DNA from: Nostoc paludosum FACHB-159
Lineage (GTDB): Bacteria; Cyanobacteriota; Cyanobacteriia; Cyanobacteriales; Nostocaceae
Assembly (NCBI RefSeq): GCF_014698835.1
Contig: NZ_JACJTU010000014.1
Coordinates: 62,001-126,000 of the forward strand
Length of the DNA: 64,000 bases
Reading direction: 5' to 3'
Shown here: one piece after another, positions 1-8,900 of the stretch
Position numbering within the stretch: position 1 is the stretch's first letter
Layout: the number at the start of each line of letters is the position of its first letter
The notes under the pieces: model-generated
Told to the model about the DNA's origin: nothing
Database searches by the model: none
The model's input: the letters and a program-made list of their open reading frames with translations, nothing else
Translations under genes and position numbers: made by a program

Positions 1-329
1 ATAGTTCACACCAACAACCAACAAAAAAAGAAAAAGGAAAAATTAAAAGTTAATAGTCATTAGTCATTTGTCATTGGTCATTTGTTTTTCTCCGCGTCCC
101 CGCGTCCCCGCGTCTCATCCCCTCATCTCCCCATACCCCATACCGATAAACAATTTTTCAAAATATATCATTCACCTTTAGGTAGATTTAGATGCAAATA
201 TCAAAACAGTATATTTTAAATGGGTAAATATATAATTTACCGCAATAGCTCATGCCAAATCAGGAATTTCAATAGATAAAATCTTGATTGAGTGGTAATT
301 TATTATGTTCATTAAATTCCTTATCAGCC
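1..329. other. Intergenic start of window with short direct repeats
   Basis: No gene is supported here. Positions about 48-88 hold loose tandem copies of a TCATT/TAGTCATT motif, followed by CGCGTCCC direct repeats around 94-115 and CCCCAT runs to about 145. Both are typical of the dispersed repeats elsewhere in the window. The rest is AT-rich and presumably holds the promoter of the following adaptor gene, but no convincing -10/-35 pair was recognised. Confidence 0.5.
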
Positions 330-1640
330 ATGACATCCCCAGAGCCTCAAACTGATTTTGGAGAAAATTCTTCGCAAACCTCATTTGAGCCACCTCCAAA
401 AAAACGGCGGTGGCTTTGGTTATTTTTAGCTGCACTACTATTGGTAGGAGGCGGAGTAACTCTAGTTTGGCGTTTGCTGACTCCAAAAAATTCAGCACCT
501 TCAACTGCTAATGTTCAACCTCAAGGGGTAAGAGTCAGAATATCCACAGTACAAAGTGGCATCATTGAGGAAAGTTCAGATTTTATTGCTAGCCTGGAGT
601 CCCAGCGCTCAATTAGCCTCAAACCAGCGATTCAGGGTCAAGTTTCCCAAATACTTGTCAAACCTGGAGATTCAGTAGCACAAGGGGCAGCAATCATCCA
701 AGTAGACTCTAGACCGCAACAACAAGGAGTCAATAGAATCAATGCTCCGTCTGAAGCATTTTTAGGGCAACTAGAAAACGCCCGCGCTACACTCAAATCT
801 TTAGAGGCGGAACGTCCGTCTTACCTTGCCAATGTGCAACTCAGCCAACAGGAATACGAAAAATATTTCAACTTAGCTCAGCAAGGTGCAGTATCTCGAC
901 AGGCTAGCAATTTGTACGCTAATAGGCTAGCTGCCGCCAAGACTAGTCTAAATGCAATTGATTCTAGGATTCAAGCCCAACGAGCCAATATCTTAGAAGC
1001 TGAAAAATCTATACAACAAGCCAATGTAAATGTAAAACAGCAACCGCAGTATCAGAAAATTACTGCTCCCTTTGCTGGTACAGTTGGCGAAATCTCAGTG
1101 AAAGCAGGTGATTTGGTTAATACTTCTACACCGTTAGTTACCCTGTTGCAAAATCGGCCTTTAGAAGTTAAAGTCTCTGTGCCTCCAGAGCGAAAACCTC
1201 TATTGCGTGAGGGAATGCCGATGGAGATTATGAATACACAGGGTCAGAAGTTAGGTAGAACTAGAGTATTTTTCATTGCACCCAATGGCAGCGATCGAAC
1301 ACAAGGGATACTAATTAAAGCACTCTTTAATAATCCTAATGGTCAGGTACGTGCAAATCAATTGGCTAGGGCCAGAGTCATTTGGAATGAGCGCCCTGGA
1401 ATTTTAATTCCAACAACAGCAGTGACTCGTGTAGGTGGAGAAACTTTTGTCTATGTAGTTGAAACCCAAAAATCTCCCCAAGGTGCATCGATGCAAGTGG
1501 CTCGGCAAAAGCGAGTGAAGCTTGGTCAAATTAAAGGTAGTAATTATCAAGTGATTGAAGGATTACAGCCAGAAGATAAGATTATTATCTCAGGACTGCT
1601 TAATCTTACCGATGGTGTAGCGATCGCTCCAGAATTTTAG
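330..1640 (+). CDS. Efflux RND-type periplasmic adaptor (HlyD/AcrA family)
   Basis: Membrane fusion protein linking an inner-membrane pump to the periplasm or outer membrane. From the ATG at 330 (436 residues) there is a short cytoplasmic segment, a KKRR positive cluster, one membrane anchor at about residues 28-48, a lipoyl-like half motif, a coiled-coil section around residues 150-230 and the second half motif KITAPFAGTVGEI followed by beta-barrel sequence. The frame stays open to a TTG at 288, but those 14 extra residues have no family character, so the ATG is preferred. No pump gene follows: the next gene is rubrerythrin, 352 nt downstream. The partner must lie upstream of the window or elsewhere. 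The substrate cannot be inferred. Confidence 0.85.
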   Translation: MTSPEPQTDFGENSSQTSFEPPPKKRRWLWLFLAALLLVGGGVTLVWRLLTPKNSAPSTANVQPQGVRVRISTVQSGIIEESSDFIASLESQRSISLKPAIQGQVSQILVKPGDSVAQGAAIIQVDSRPQQQGVNRINAPSEAFLGQLENARATLKSLEAERPSYLANVQLSQQEYEKYFNLAQQGAVSRQASNLYANRLAAAKTSLNAIDSRIQAQRANILEAEKSIQQANVNVKQQPQYQKITAPFAGTVGEISVKAGDLVNTSTPLVTLLQNRPLEVKVSVPPERKPLLREGMPMEIMNTQGQKLGRTRVFFIAPNGSDRTQGILIKALFNNPNGQVRANQLARARVIWNERPGILIPTTAVTRVGGETFVYVVETQKSPQGASMQVARQKRVKLGQIKGSNYQVIEGLQPEDKIIISGLLNLTDGVAIAPEF

Positions 1641-1773
1641 CATCAGAGAATGGGAAGACGAGGGTTTTCTGTTTCTTTGCAATTACCCTTGTCTCCACGT
1701 TCTCTTCGCTGACACCATAGGATACGCTGATTAGCAATTTTTAGACTTTAAACAACTTGAATTTAAGAGCCAG

Positions 1774-1791
1774 AATTCTCAATTGAGAATT
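1774..1791. promoter_or_regulatory. 18-bp perfect palindrome upstream of rubrerythrin
   Basis: The 352-nt gap 1641-1992 contains no gene. It holds AATTCTCAA followed directly by its complement TTGAGAATT. The site lies about 200 bp before the rubrerythrin ATG, so it could be an operator for a dimeric regulator. A redox or metal regulator would suit the gene, but this is inference only; by composition it could equally be a chance AT-rich palindrome. Confidence 0.3.
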
Positions 1792-1992
1792 ATTTGTCGC
1801 TCATTTGTAGGCTGTAAAACTTTTCAGTCTTATAATTGTCCAGGTAGGATAGCACACTTGTGCTACTTTACCCAATTTGGGCTGAAAAAGTTTGTATAAA
1901 TCAGTTCTAATTTATACGAATAACGGCTCATTTATTTGGTTGTAAATTTTCTGTTTTCGTACTAAACATTACTTTGCAGGCATCCCTAAATT

Positions 1993-2727
1993 ATGGATTT
2001 ATCCAACCTTACTACTCTTCAAAACTTAGAAGCTGCCTTCGGTGGTGAGTCGATGGCCAATCGTAAGTATTTGTTTTTTGCTGAGGTAGCACGTAAACTT
2101 GGATTTACAGACTTAGCAAAGCTTTTTAAAGAAACAGCAGAACAAGAAACCGAACATGCTTTTGCACATTTTGAACTGCTGCATCCAGAACTTGTGGTAG
2201 AAGATCCTGCGAATTTAACTGATGAACAAAAGCGGGAAATAGTGTCTCGTTGCTTATCATTAGCAATTGAAGGCGAGACTTATGAATATACCACAATGTA
2301 TCCAGAATTTGCCGCAGATGCTCAACGCGATGCCTACGGCGGGCAGAGCCAACGCGACAATTCTGCTGCTGAAGAATTCCTCAAACAAGCTAAAGAATCC
2401 ACCGACCATGCCAACACATTTCGAGAAGCCGCACACCGTTTTGGCTTGTTAAAATTCATCGAAAATTACCACGCAGATCGCTACGCTGAAGCTTTAGAAG
2501 TATTAAATGGAGGACAACCAGCAAATAGAGTTGTAGATGAAAATCCTCAAACTCGTAAATGGATTTGTAGACAATGCAGTATGATTTACGATCCTGTAGT
2601 TGGCGATCCTGATTCAGGAATTGCACCTGGCACACCTTTTGAAGAAATTCCTGATGATTGGGAATGCCCTATTTGTGGTGCCAGCAAAAAAACTTTTAAA
2701 CCACTTGAGGAAAAAGTTGCAGCTTAA
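1993..2727 (+). CDS. rbr: Rubrerythrin (ferritin-like di-iron domain plus rubredoxin)
   Basis: Peroxide-scavenging di-iron protein that reduces H2O2 with electrons passed through its rubredoxin centre. Residues 1-165 form the ferritin-like domain with the expected Glu and ExxH ligands ([20 protein letters not shown] and a later E...H pair). Residues 185-240 form the rubredoxin domain with CRQC and CPICG iron-binding motifs. The 244-residue length is above the usual roughly 190-230, partly because of a 9-residue insert DAYGGQSQR at about residues 113-121, created by a short repeat (see separate entry). It appears monocistronic. In cyanobacteria such proteins help protect nitrogenase-containing heterocysts from peroxide; that role is family knowledge, not shown here. 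Confidence 0.93.
   Translation: MDLSNLTTLQNLEAAFGGESMANRKYLFFAEVARKLGFTDLAKLFKETAEQETEHAFAHFELLHPELVVEDPANLTDEQKREIVSRCLSLAIEGETYEYTTMYPEFAADAQRDAYGGQSQRDNSAAEEFLKQAKESTDHANTFREAAHRFGLLKFIENYHADRYAEALEVLNGGQPANRVVDENPQTRKWICRQCSMIYDPVVGDPDSGIAPGTPFEEIPDDWECPICGASKKTFKPLEEKVAA
2323..2357 (+). repeat. 27-bp short dispersed repeat inserted in frame in rubrerythrin
   Basis: The octamer CAACGCGA occurs at 2323-2330 and again at 2350-2357, bracketing TGCCTACGGCGGGCAGAGC. The inserted length (one octamer plus 19 bp) is 27 bp, so the reading frame is kept and nine residues are added. The core GCGATGCCTRCGGCGGGC recurs in non-coding DNA at about 51760. This has the form of a short dispersed repeat with a target duplication. 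Confidence 0.75.
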
Positions 2728-2817
2728 TCCGACAATAAATTACAGCTAAAAATTCCGCACTCAAGAGTCACAAGTCAGAATTTCTCCCTCTTCTGACTCT
2801 TGAATTCTTATCGGGAA

Positions 2818-2992
2818 AGGCAGAGGGCAGGAGCCAGAAGGCAGAAGGGAATTATAGTTCCTGCCCTGTGCCCGTGACGCCTTGGGAACAAGGGTTTAAG
2901 ACCCCCACTGAACTGTTGTTCAGTGGCTCCAAGTCAGGAGGGGTCACCAATCCCTTTCTGACTTGTTCCTTCTGCCTTCTGCCTTCTTCAAT
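2818..2992. repeat. Nested inverted-repeat element between rubrerythrin and MFS genes
   Basis: Outer purine-rich arms (GGCAGAAGG-type, 2818-2850) face complementary CCTTCTGCC-type arms (2968-2990). Inside, GACCCC (2900-2905) pairs with GGGGTC (2940-2945) around a hairpin of CCACTGAAC, loop TGTT, GTTCAGTGG (2905-2926). The element could act as a terminator for rubrerythrin, but no T-run follows the stem; it looks more like a dispersed palindromic repeat. Confidence 0.6.
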
Positions 2993-3011
2993 TTACACAC
3001 AGGGGAATCTG

Positions 3012-4205
3012 ATGAGTTCACCAAAAGATAACGGTCAATTTGAACGCCGAAAGCCGGTTTATCTAGAGCTAAATTTTCACATAGTTTGTGCAGTTTCTCT
3101 AATAGCTGTTATCGGAGTTTCCAGCGTGACTCCAGCTTTTCCAAAGTTAGTCCAAGAGTTAAATATAAATCCCAAAGATTTGGGTTTATTGATTACAGTA
3201 TTTACATTACCAGCTTTGATTTTGGGGCCAGTTATCGGCATCCTTGCTGATAGATGGGGTAGAAAGAGAATTATCGTTCCTGCATTGTTTTTATTTGGCA
3301 TTGCTGGTACAGCTTGCGCCTTTGTTCGCGATTTTAATTTACTGCTATACTTGCGTTTACTACAAGGAATTGGCGCTGCTCCTTTGCTTTCTTTGAGTAT
3401 CACTTTAATCGGTGATTTATATACAGGAGATAGACGTACTGAGGCAATGGGCTACAGTGCAAGTATTAACAGCGTTGGCACTGCAACTTATCCAATAATT
3501 GGTGGTGCATTGGCGACAATGGGTTGGTATTATCCTTTTATGTTACCGATATTAGCAATTCCTCTGGGATTGATTGTATTGTTTAGATTGAAGAACCCAG
3601 AACCACAAGGCGATCGCAATTTCAAAGACTATTTAAGAAATGCACTAAAAGTTCTCAAAAATCGTAGATTATTCGGACTTTTTATTGCCAGTGCAGCCAA
3701 CTTTGTTTTCCTTTATGGTGCTTATGTCACCTATTTACCACAACTAATTAACGATATCTTCAAAGCACCACCTACCGTCATTGGGTTGTTACTTTCTAGC
3801 GTTTCAATATCAATTACGATCGCAGCTAGCCAGTTAGGCAAATTAACCAGAAAATTTCGCCCTGCTAATTTAATTAGTGCGTCTTATATTTTCTATGGAT
3901 TAGCTATGCTAATAATTCCTTTTGTGCCCAATCTCTGGTTACTATTAATTCCCAGCATAATTTTTGGTATTGGCCTTGGTATTGGTTTTCCTAGTATCCA
4001 AACATTGTTAGCAGATTTAGCACCAAAAGAATATTTGGCGACAATCATATCAGTCAACGGCACATTTTTTGGTTTAGGGCAAACATTAGGGCCGCTATTG
4101 ATGGGCTATGTCTTTGGTTTTGGTGGAATTACTAGTGTGTATTATGCAGCAGCGGGTTTTGCAGTTCTGATGTTTTTTGTGTTTAGGTATTGCACTTGTA
4201 TCTAA
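3012..4205 (+). CDS. MFS transporter, drug-efflux type
   Basis: Proton-driven major facilitator in the cytoplasmic membrane, probably an exporter of small drugs or metabolites. From ATG 3012 it is 397 residues, with about twelve hydrophobic segments and the loop 2-3 motif A GILADRWGRKR. The frame continues upstream to 2868, but those 48 residues are translated repeat DNA (see the preceding repeat entry), so the ATG following AATCTG is chosen. The protein ends abruptly in VFRYCTCI soon after the last membrane helix; the unusual tail may result from loss of the original 3' end. The substrate is unknown. Confidence 0.88.
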   Translation: MSSPKDNGQFERRKPVYLELNFHIVCAVSLIAVIGVSSVTPAFPKLVQELNINPKDLGLLITVFTLPALILGPVIGILADRWGRKRIIVPALFLFGIAGTACAFVRDFNLLLYLRLLQGIGAAPLLSLSITLIGDLYTGDRRTEAMGYSASINSVGTATYPIIGGALATMGWYYPFMLPILAIPLGLIVLFRLKNPEPQGDRNFKDYLRNALKVLKNRRLFGLFIASAANFVFLYGAYVTYLPQLINDIFKAPPTVIGLLLSSVSISITIAASQLGKLTRKFRPANLISASYIFYGLAMLIIPFVPNLWLLLIPSIIFGIGLGIGFPSIQTLLADLAPKEYLATIISVNGTFFGLGQTLGPLLMGYVFGFGGITSVYYAAAGFAVLMFFVFRYCTCI

Positions 4206-4294
4206 TACGAATTTACACATTTTATACCGTTTCACTCTCACGAAGCTTTCACAAATGATCTAAGGCTGCAATATATCCTAAGTCTACGGAATTT

Positions 4295-4376
4295 GATTGC
4301 AGGGCGATGCAATCGTATTGTATGTCAATGCAATGGCATTGCAGGGCGATGCAATCGTATTGCAGGGCGATGTTAT
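4295..4376. repeat. 21-bp tandem repeat, about 3.7 units
   Basis: Units begin at 4296, 4317, 4338 and 4359 with the pattern ATTGCAGGGCGATGCAATCGT; the second unit is diverged and the fourth partial. Each unit contains the internal palindrome-like ATTGC...GCAAT. Nothing in this stretch (4206-4556) supports a gene. Confidence 0.8.
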
Positions 4377-4409
4377 ACCAATTCTCCGTGAAGATGCACT
4401 TTATTTTTA

Positions 4410-4499
4410 AAACGTAGACGCGCAGCGGCTTGCCGCAGGCTACCGCCTTCGCGTTGGCGAAGCCTCTCGTAGAGAAGCGTCTCGTAGAGAAGTACGCCA
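4410..4499. repeat. Short dispersed repeat cluster (CGTAGACGCG / GCGGCTTGCCGCAGGC type)
   Basis: Contains CGTAGACGCGCAGCGGCTTG followed by CCGCAGGCTACCGC, then TTCGCGTTGGCGAAGCC and two TCTCGTAGAGAAG units. The same first module recurs at about 33294-33330, 35680-35715 and 58441-58473, so this is a genome-wide repeat family. Frames open across it are not gene-like. Confidence 0.8.
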
Positions 4500-4556
4500 A
4501 GTAAAGAGCAAGAAGAAAGATTAAATTATTTAGTGCAAGTTTATAGAGAATTGGTA

Positions 4557-5132
4557 TTAAGAAGTTAGAGTTTTTTCAATGCGGCGGTCGGGGATAAGCC
4601 ACATAACTGCGACCAGAGTGTATAATGCACAAGCAAGCCACGAATTTAGAAACGCAAGTGGAATTGCCACAGCATAAATAACCACGGATACTTTTCCTTT
4701 AAAATCTTTACCGACTGCGATCGCCAGAGTAGAATCACTACCATGATGAGAAATTAAAGTACGGGTGAGGATGAAGTAAGCCATCGCATTTAACATTAAA
4801 ACCGTACCATAAAGGGCAGCTGGTATACTGGCAAATTGATTCTCGCCCATCCAGCCAGTGACGAAGGGGATTAGCGACAACCAAAACAGCAAATGCAGAT
4901 TCGCCCAAAGAATACGTCCATTAACATGACGAATTGACTGTAACAAGTGATGATGGTTGTTCCAATAGATGCCAAGATAAATAAAACTCAGCACATAGCT
5001 AAGAAATATTGGTATCAGCGGACGCAGTGCAGCTAAATCAGTTCCATGAGGCACTTTGATTTCTAATACCATAATCGTAATAATGATGGCAATCACCCCA
5101 TCACTGAATGCTTCTAACCTCCCCTTCCCCAT
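4557..5132 (-). CDS. TMEM175-family (DUF1211) potassium channel-like membrane protein
   Basis: The 191-residue integral membrane protein begins MGKGRLEAFSDGVIAIIITI, which carries the RxxxFSD signature of TMEM175/DUF1211. It has about six hydrophobic segments, consistent with the single six-helix bacterial form that assembles as a tetramer and conducts potassium. The cluster WNNHHHLL in the third segment is also characteristic. It stands alone, followed by repeat DNA. The family call is strong; ion selectivity is not shown. Confidence 0.87.
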   Translation of the reverse strand: MGKGRLEAFSDGVIAIIITIMVLEIKVPHGTDLAALRPLIPIFLSYVLSFIYLGIYWNNHHHLLQSIRHVNGRILWANLHLLFWLSLIPFVTGWMGENQFASIPAALYGTVLMLNAMAYFILTRTLISHHGSDSTLAIAVGKDFKGKVSVVIYAVAIPLAFLNSWLACALYTLVAVMWLIPDRRIEKTLTS

Positions 5133-5460
5133 TTACGCATCCCTTTTCTATTTATTTCAAAAATCGCTCGACTGAGCGTAGCCGTCCGTGGAAGCAAGCT
5201 ACGCGTAGCGTTCCACAGGAAAGTCTAAAATCGAAAATTGTCTGACTTATGTAGTTTACCCTAGCAAGTAGTCGCCGTTGATGAAAATTGTCTGCGCGAT
5301 AATCCTTAATATCTTCAGCAAAAATATTAATCATCAATATTTCTCACCCCATACAGTCCTTAATTTGTCTTTAGGTAAAGACACAAAGGGAGAGTGACAG
5401 ATGGGGTAAGACGCGCCGGCCGATCAAATTGATGAACTAGATTTGGGATTCATCAAGAAT
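5133..5460. other. Intergenic region with repeat fragments
   Basis: No gene is supported. Positions about 5165-5215 hold a GC-rich short repeat (GAGCGTAGCC, then GCAAGCTACGCGTAGCG, a self-complementary stretch) of the kind dispersed in Nostoc genomes. The remaining sequence is AT-rich. A small minus-strand frame across the repeat is dismissed as repeat translation. Confidence 0.5.
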
Positions 5461-5679
5461 TTAGTCAATAGAAATCCGCTGAGGGCCACTGGCTTTGCCA
5501 TTATTTGCCTCAGTTGTATTAGAAGTGGAACTATTTGAGTGCTTCTGTTGATCTAGCCAGCTTTTAACGGGATCGTCTGCAAGATTGAGTCGAAGCACAC
5601 CAGAAAATAATCCACCGAGAAACGAGACTGGGTGCTGGGTAAGTTCTCGGAATATAGGTGACAATTCATCAATGAACAT
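5461..5679 (-). CDS. Small protein of unknown function, 72 residues
   Basis: Begins MFIDELSPIFRELTQHPVSF after a good ribosome site (GGAG, seven bases before ATG). The N-terminal half is amphipathic to hydrophobic (SFLGGLFSGVLRL) and is followed by a charged segment ending DDPVKSWLDQQ and a Ser/Thr/Asn-rich tail. I believe similar small proteins are widespread in filamentous cyanobacteria, but I cannot name a function. The single weakly hydrophobic stretch suggests peripheral membrane attachment at most. Confidence 0.65.
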   Translation of the reverse strand: MFIDELSPIFRELTQHPVSFLGGLFSGVLRLNLADDPVKSWLDQQKHSNSSTSNTTEANNGKASGPQRISID

Positions 5680-5732
5680 TAAAGTCTCCTGGCTTTGCCG
5701 TAAAAAATTGTTACTTTTTAATTAATCGTAAC

Positions 5733-5906
5733 GTGTTAGGGCATTGGGGATGGGGCATTGGGGATGGGGCATGGGGCATTGAGAAGTGTCGGAGGTGTGG
5801 GAGGATGGGGAAGAAATCTTTCTCCCCACACTCCCCACACTTCCCTATCTCCCCATCCCCTCTGCCTCCCCTGCTCCCCTGCTCCCCATCTCCCTACTCC
5901 CCACTT
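5733..5906. repeat. G-rich/C-rich dispersed hairpin repeat, copy A
   Basis: A left half of GGGGCATTGGGGATG units and a right half of CCCCATCTCCCC-type units surround a core GGATGGGGAAGAAATCTTT and its partial complement TCTCCCCACAC. Positions about 5766-5900 are nearly identical to the reverse complement of about 48402-48518. Related copies lie at 16969, 38135, 48390 and 56515. The long imperfect hairpin sits downstream of nrdJ and may also help end its transcript. Confidence 0.8.
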
Positions 5907-5909
5907 CCC

Positions 5910-8900
5910 TTATGAACTTGGTTGCTGATCGGGAAACATACACTTATCGGAGTCACAACCACTAGGGCCAGCTTCTGACATTTCGCCTAAATCGTAGCGG
6001 CTTAGCGCTGCACAGAAATCATCTGTTTTGCGCCGTGCTTTGACTTCTTGAATTAAGCGATCGCAAGTTGCTTTATCTATTGGTTCAAACGGCAAACGTG
6101 GGAAGGATTGCAAATCGTCAAATCTTGCTAAAAGCGCTGCGGAAATATATCCTTCATCATTTTGGATACTTTCATAAATGCGCTGTCCCAGGCTTTCGAC
6201 TTCATCAGAACGAAGTTCTAAAGTTGCTGATGTGTTGTGACTAACATACCAGCGCTGAACTTGTAAGACAAAATCAAATTGGGCTAAAACAGAAAACTTA
6301 GAAACATCTATTTCATCAGCCCCAGGTAAATCAGCCCAAGATACAGCAACGGGGATTTCTACTAACCATTCGCTGACGCGTGGATCGAAAGGATCGTTGA
6401 GTAAATTACCGTGTTCATCTTTGTCTGATTGTGAGGGAATGACATTGTAACCATAGTCAATGCACGCTAAAGCTACAGGGTCATTTTTTCCAAAGGTAAT
6501 GCGGCGGATAAATCGTTGGGCTTTGGGAGGATGCCATCCAGAACTAGCATTAGTTAATAAAGCTTTAGTACCGCTAGGTTGGACTGTAGTGCAGCGATTT
6601 GGACGTTTGAGATTATGGCGATCGCAATAATCCCAAACAACTCTATGCACAGTATCTTTCCAAAAGCTTAAATATTTCTCTTCCTCATGCTTAAAAGCTA
6701 ATCCTTGTGGAGTTGCAGGTCTTCCTGCTTCCCACCAGCGTAGCCAATCAACACCAAAAGCATGAACAAAGAAATCAAATAAACCTGTAAAAGAAACTCC
6801 CACAATTGGGTCTAGTTCACGGCTGTATTGATAGCGTGGCTCTTGGAATTTGTGATTTAAAAGTGCTACTACAGATAACGCCCCAGCAGTGAAAGCCTCC
6901 TCTTGTTCTTTATAGTTAAATGGGTCAATTTGATTGAGGTGAACCTCAGACAAATTACAGTGAAAATTAGAGCCGATGATTTCCTTTCTTTGTTATCCTA
7001 GAGGCTTTTTATCCTCTAGTTCTACTGCTTGATGATTTGCAGTAGCTCCGCGTACATTTTGCAGATGTTTTAGATAATAAAAGTACTTTTGTACATCTGC
7101 CCCCGCACTCTTGGAGAGATTATATTCTAGATGCCTATTTTAGGTGTAATCTAGTTTCACTCTCTACGCTGTACGGTGTCAAAGGCTTTTTACTTCCTTT
7201 GATTACCACGGGATTAGCATCTCAGCTTTCCCCGTTTTTGCGAGGTTTTTAACGTGAGGCAAAATCAATTACCACACGGATTTAGCCCATAGCGAGCCAA
7301 ACGATGTTCTAGCTCTTTAGGATCGAGTTGAGGATAGCGTTCTTGCAACCATTGTTTTGCTGTGCCTTGGTTATAAGCATTCAAAAAATCAACTTTTAAA
7401 GCTTGGGTTGGCAATAAATCTATATTCGCTCTAGCTACAGCTTCACCAGCCCATTGAATCGCGCCTTCGCCACTGTAATATTGTTTGCGAACAGCACTAA
7501 TACATTCTTCCAATGTCGGCTTGCGGTGAAAAACTCTGGTATGGTTGGCCATTCTCAAAGCATCACGCTCAGGATCGATTCGCCAGTTACCCTCTGCATC
7601 TTGTTGCCATAAATTATCTTTGGCTGTTGCTCCCAGGCTGTCGTCAGCACTAAATTGACGCATCCCTGCACTGTTATGTGTGAGATAGCCGTCGCAGTAG
7701 AAACAATGAGCTTCATCGACTTCTATATCATAAGTCTGAACATGATCGTAACTGCCCAATCCTTTAACAGTGACGGGAATATCTAAGGAAATATCCGCCT
7801 CAGCAATGTAGCGTTCGTAATTAGCATCTACAATGCGGGAACCTTGGAACCCCATCTCGCGCATTTCGCTGTAGGTGTAAGCTTCCCGCATAATTCCACC
7901 AGGAACGGTAAAACCATACATCTTTAGCCCTTGACGTAGTTCACCTTTAGCTGAGTGAGGCGCAATCAGGGCATTGTAACGCTCCTTCAGTGCTGGAATT
8001 GTCAAGTTGTACTTGAGTTGCCAACTTGAATTTTGCGGATAAGTTGTAGTAAGCCTCCCAGCAATACCCAAGCTCGATAAAACTACACTAACTTGTCTGA
8101 TAAACGATCGATAAACTGAGGTAATTAGGTGAGGAGGGTGGTTATTAACAGCGCCATCACTATCCATTAAGCCTGCTAGATATGCAGCCCGGATATCTAT
8201 TGAACCCTGCAAAATAAAATTAGGAACTGCTAGGGCAACATTCGGCTGCTTGATGTAACGATAAAAATACTCAGCTAGACGAATTGATGAACAGATGGAC
8301 TTGGCTGTGTTTTCACCTTTGGTAATGCAATGAACAGCACTCAAGCCAAATAAAGCTAAGGCAGCATCTATTTTGGCTTGGATTCTAGTTGTAACTTCAG
8401 CATCGAGACTGTTCATTGACCACTCAACACGACCATAGGGTTTATCGTGTTTATTGCGACCAAGAGCTACATAACCATCACCGTGGGTAAACCCAATGAG
8501 CCAAGCTATTTCCGCAGTTAGTTCTGGAACAACAAAAGATTTGGCTGTGCGACTTTGGCAAGGACGAAATTCCGTAAAATCGGGGGGTAGATGGGTAACC
8601 GTGCCAGGTAGAACTTGCTTGTTGTGCAGTAAGCGATCGCCTGCCTCTAGACTAGCAATATGTTTCCAGACAATGCTGCCCTTAGCATCTGCCAACACTG
8701 CTTGTCTATGGTTTAGAGTTGCTCTGGGGTAAGTAGCATTAGTTTCAATTTCATAGACATCTTGAAACCCTTGGTCGAATTTATCAACAACTCGCCGGAA
8801 TCCCAAAGGAGTCTGTACCAAGTCACCTACTTGTACATCACGGATAGGAACTAGACCTTTAGCAGTATGTACTAAAGCATCTTCAGGCAGACAACGCCGG

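Noticed and set aside
2868..3011. Upstream extension of the MFS gene
   Set aside because: The 48 residues lie wholly in the inverted-repeat element and have no membrane-protein character; ATG 3012 is the better start.
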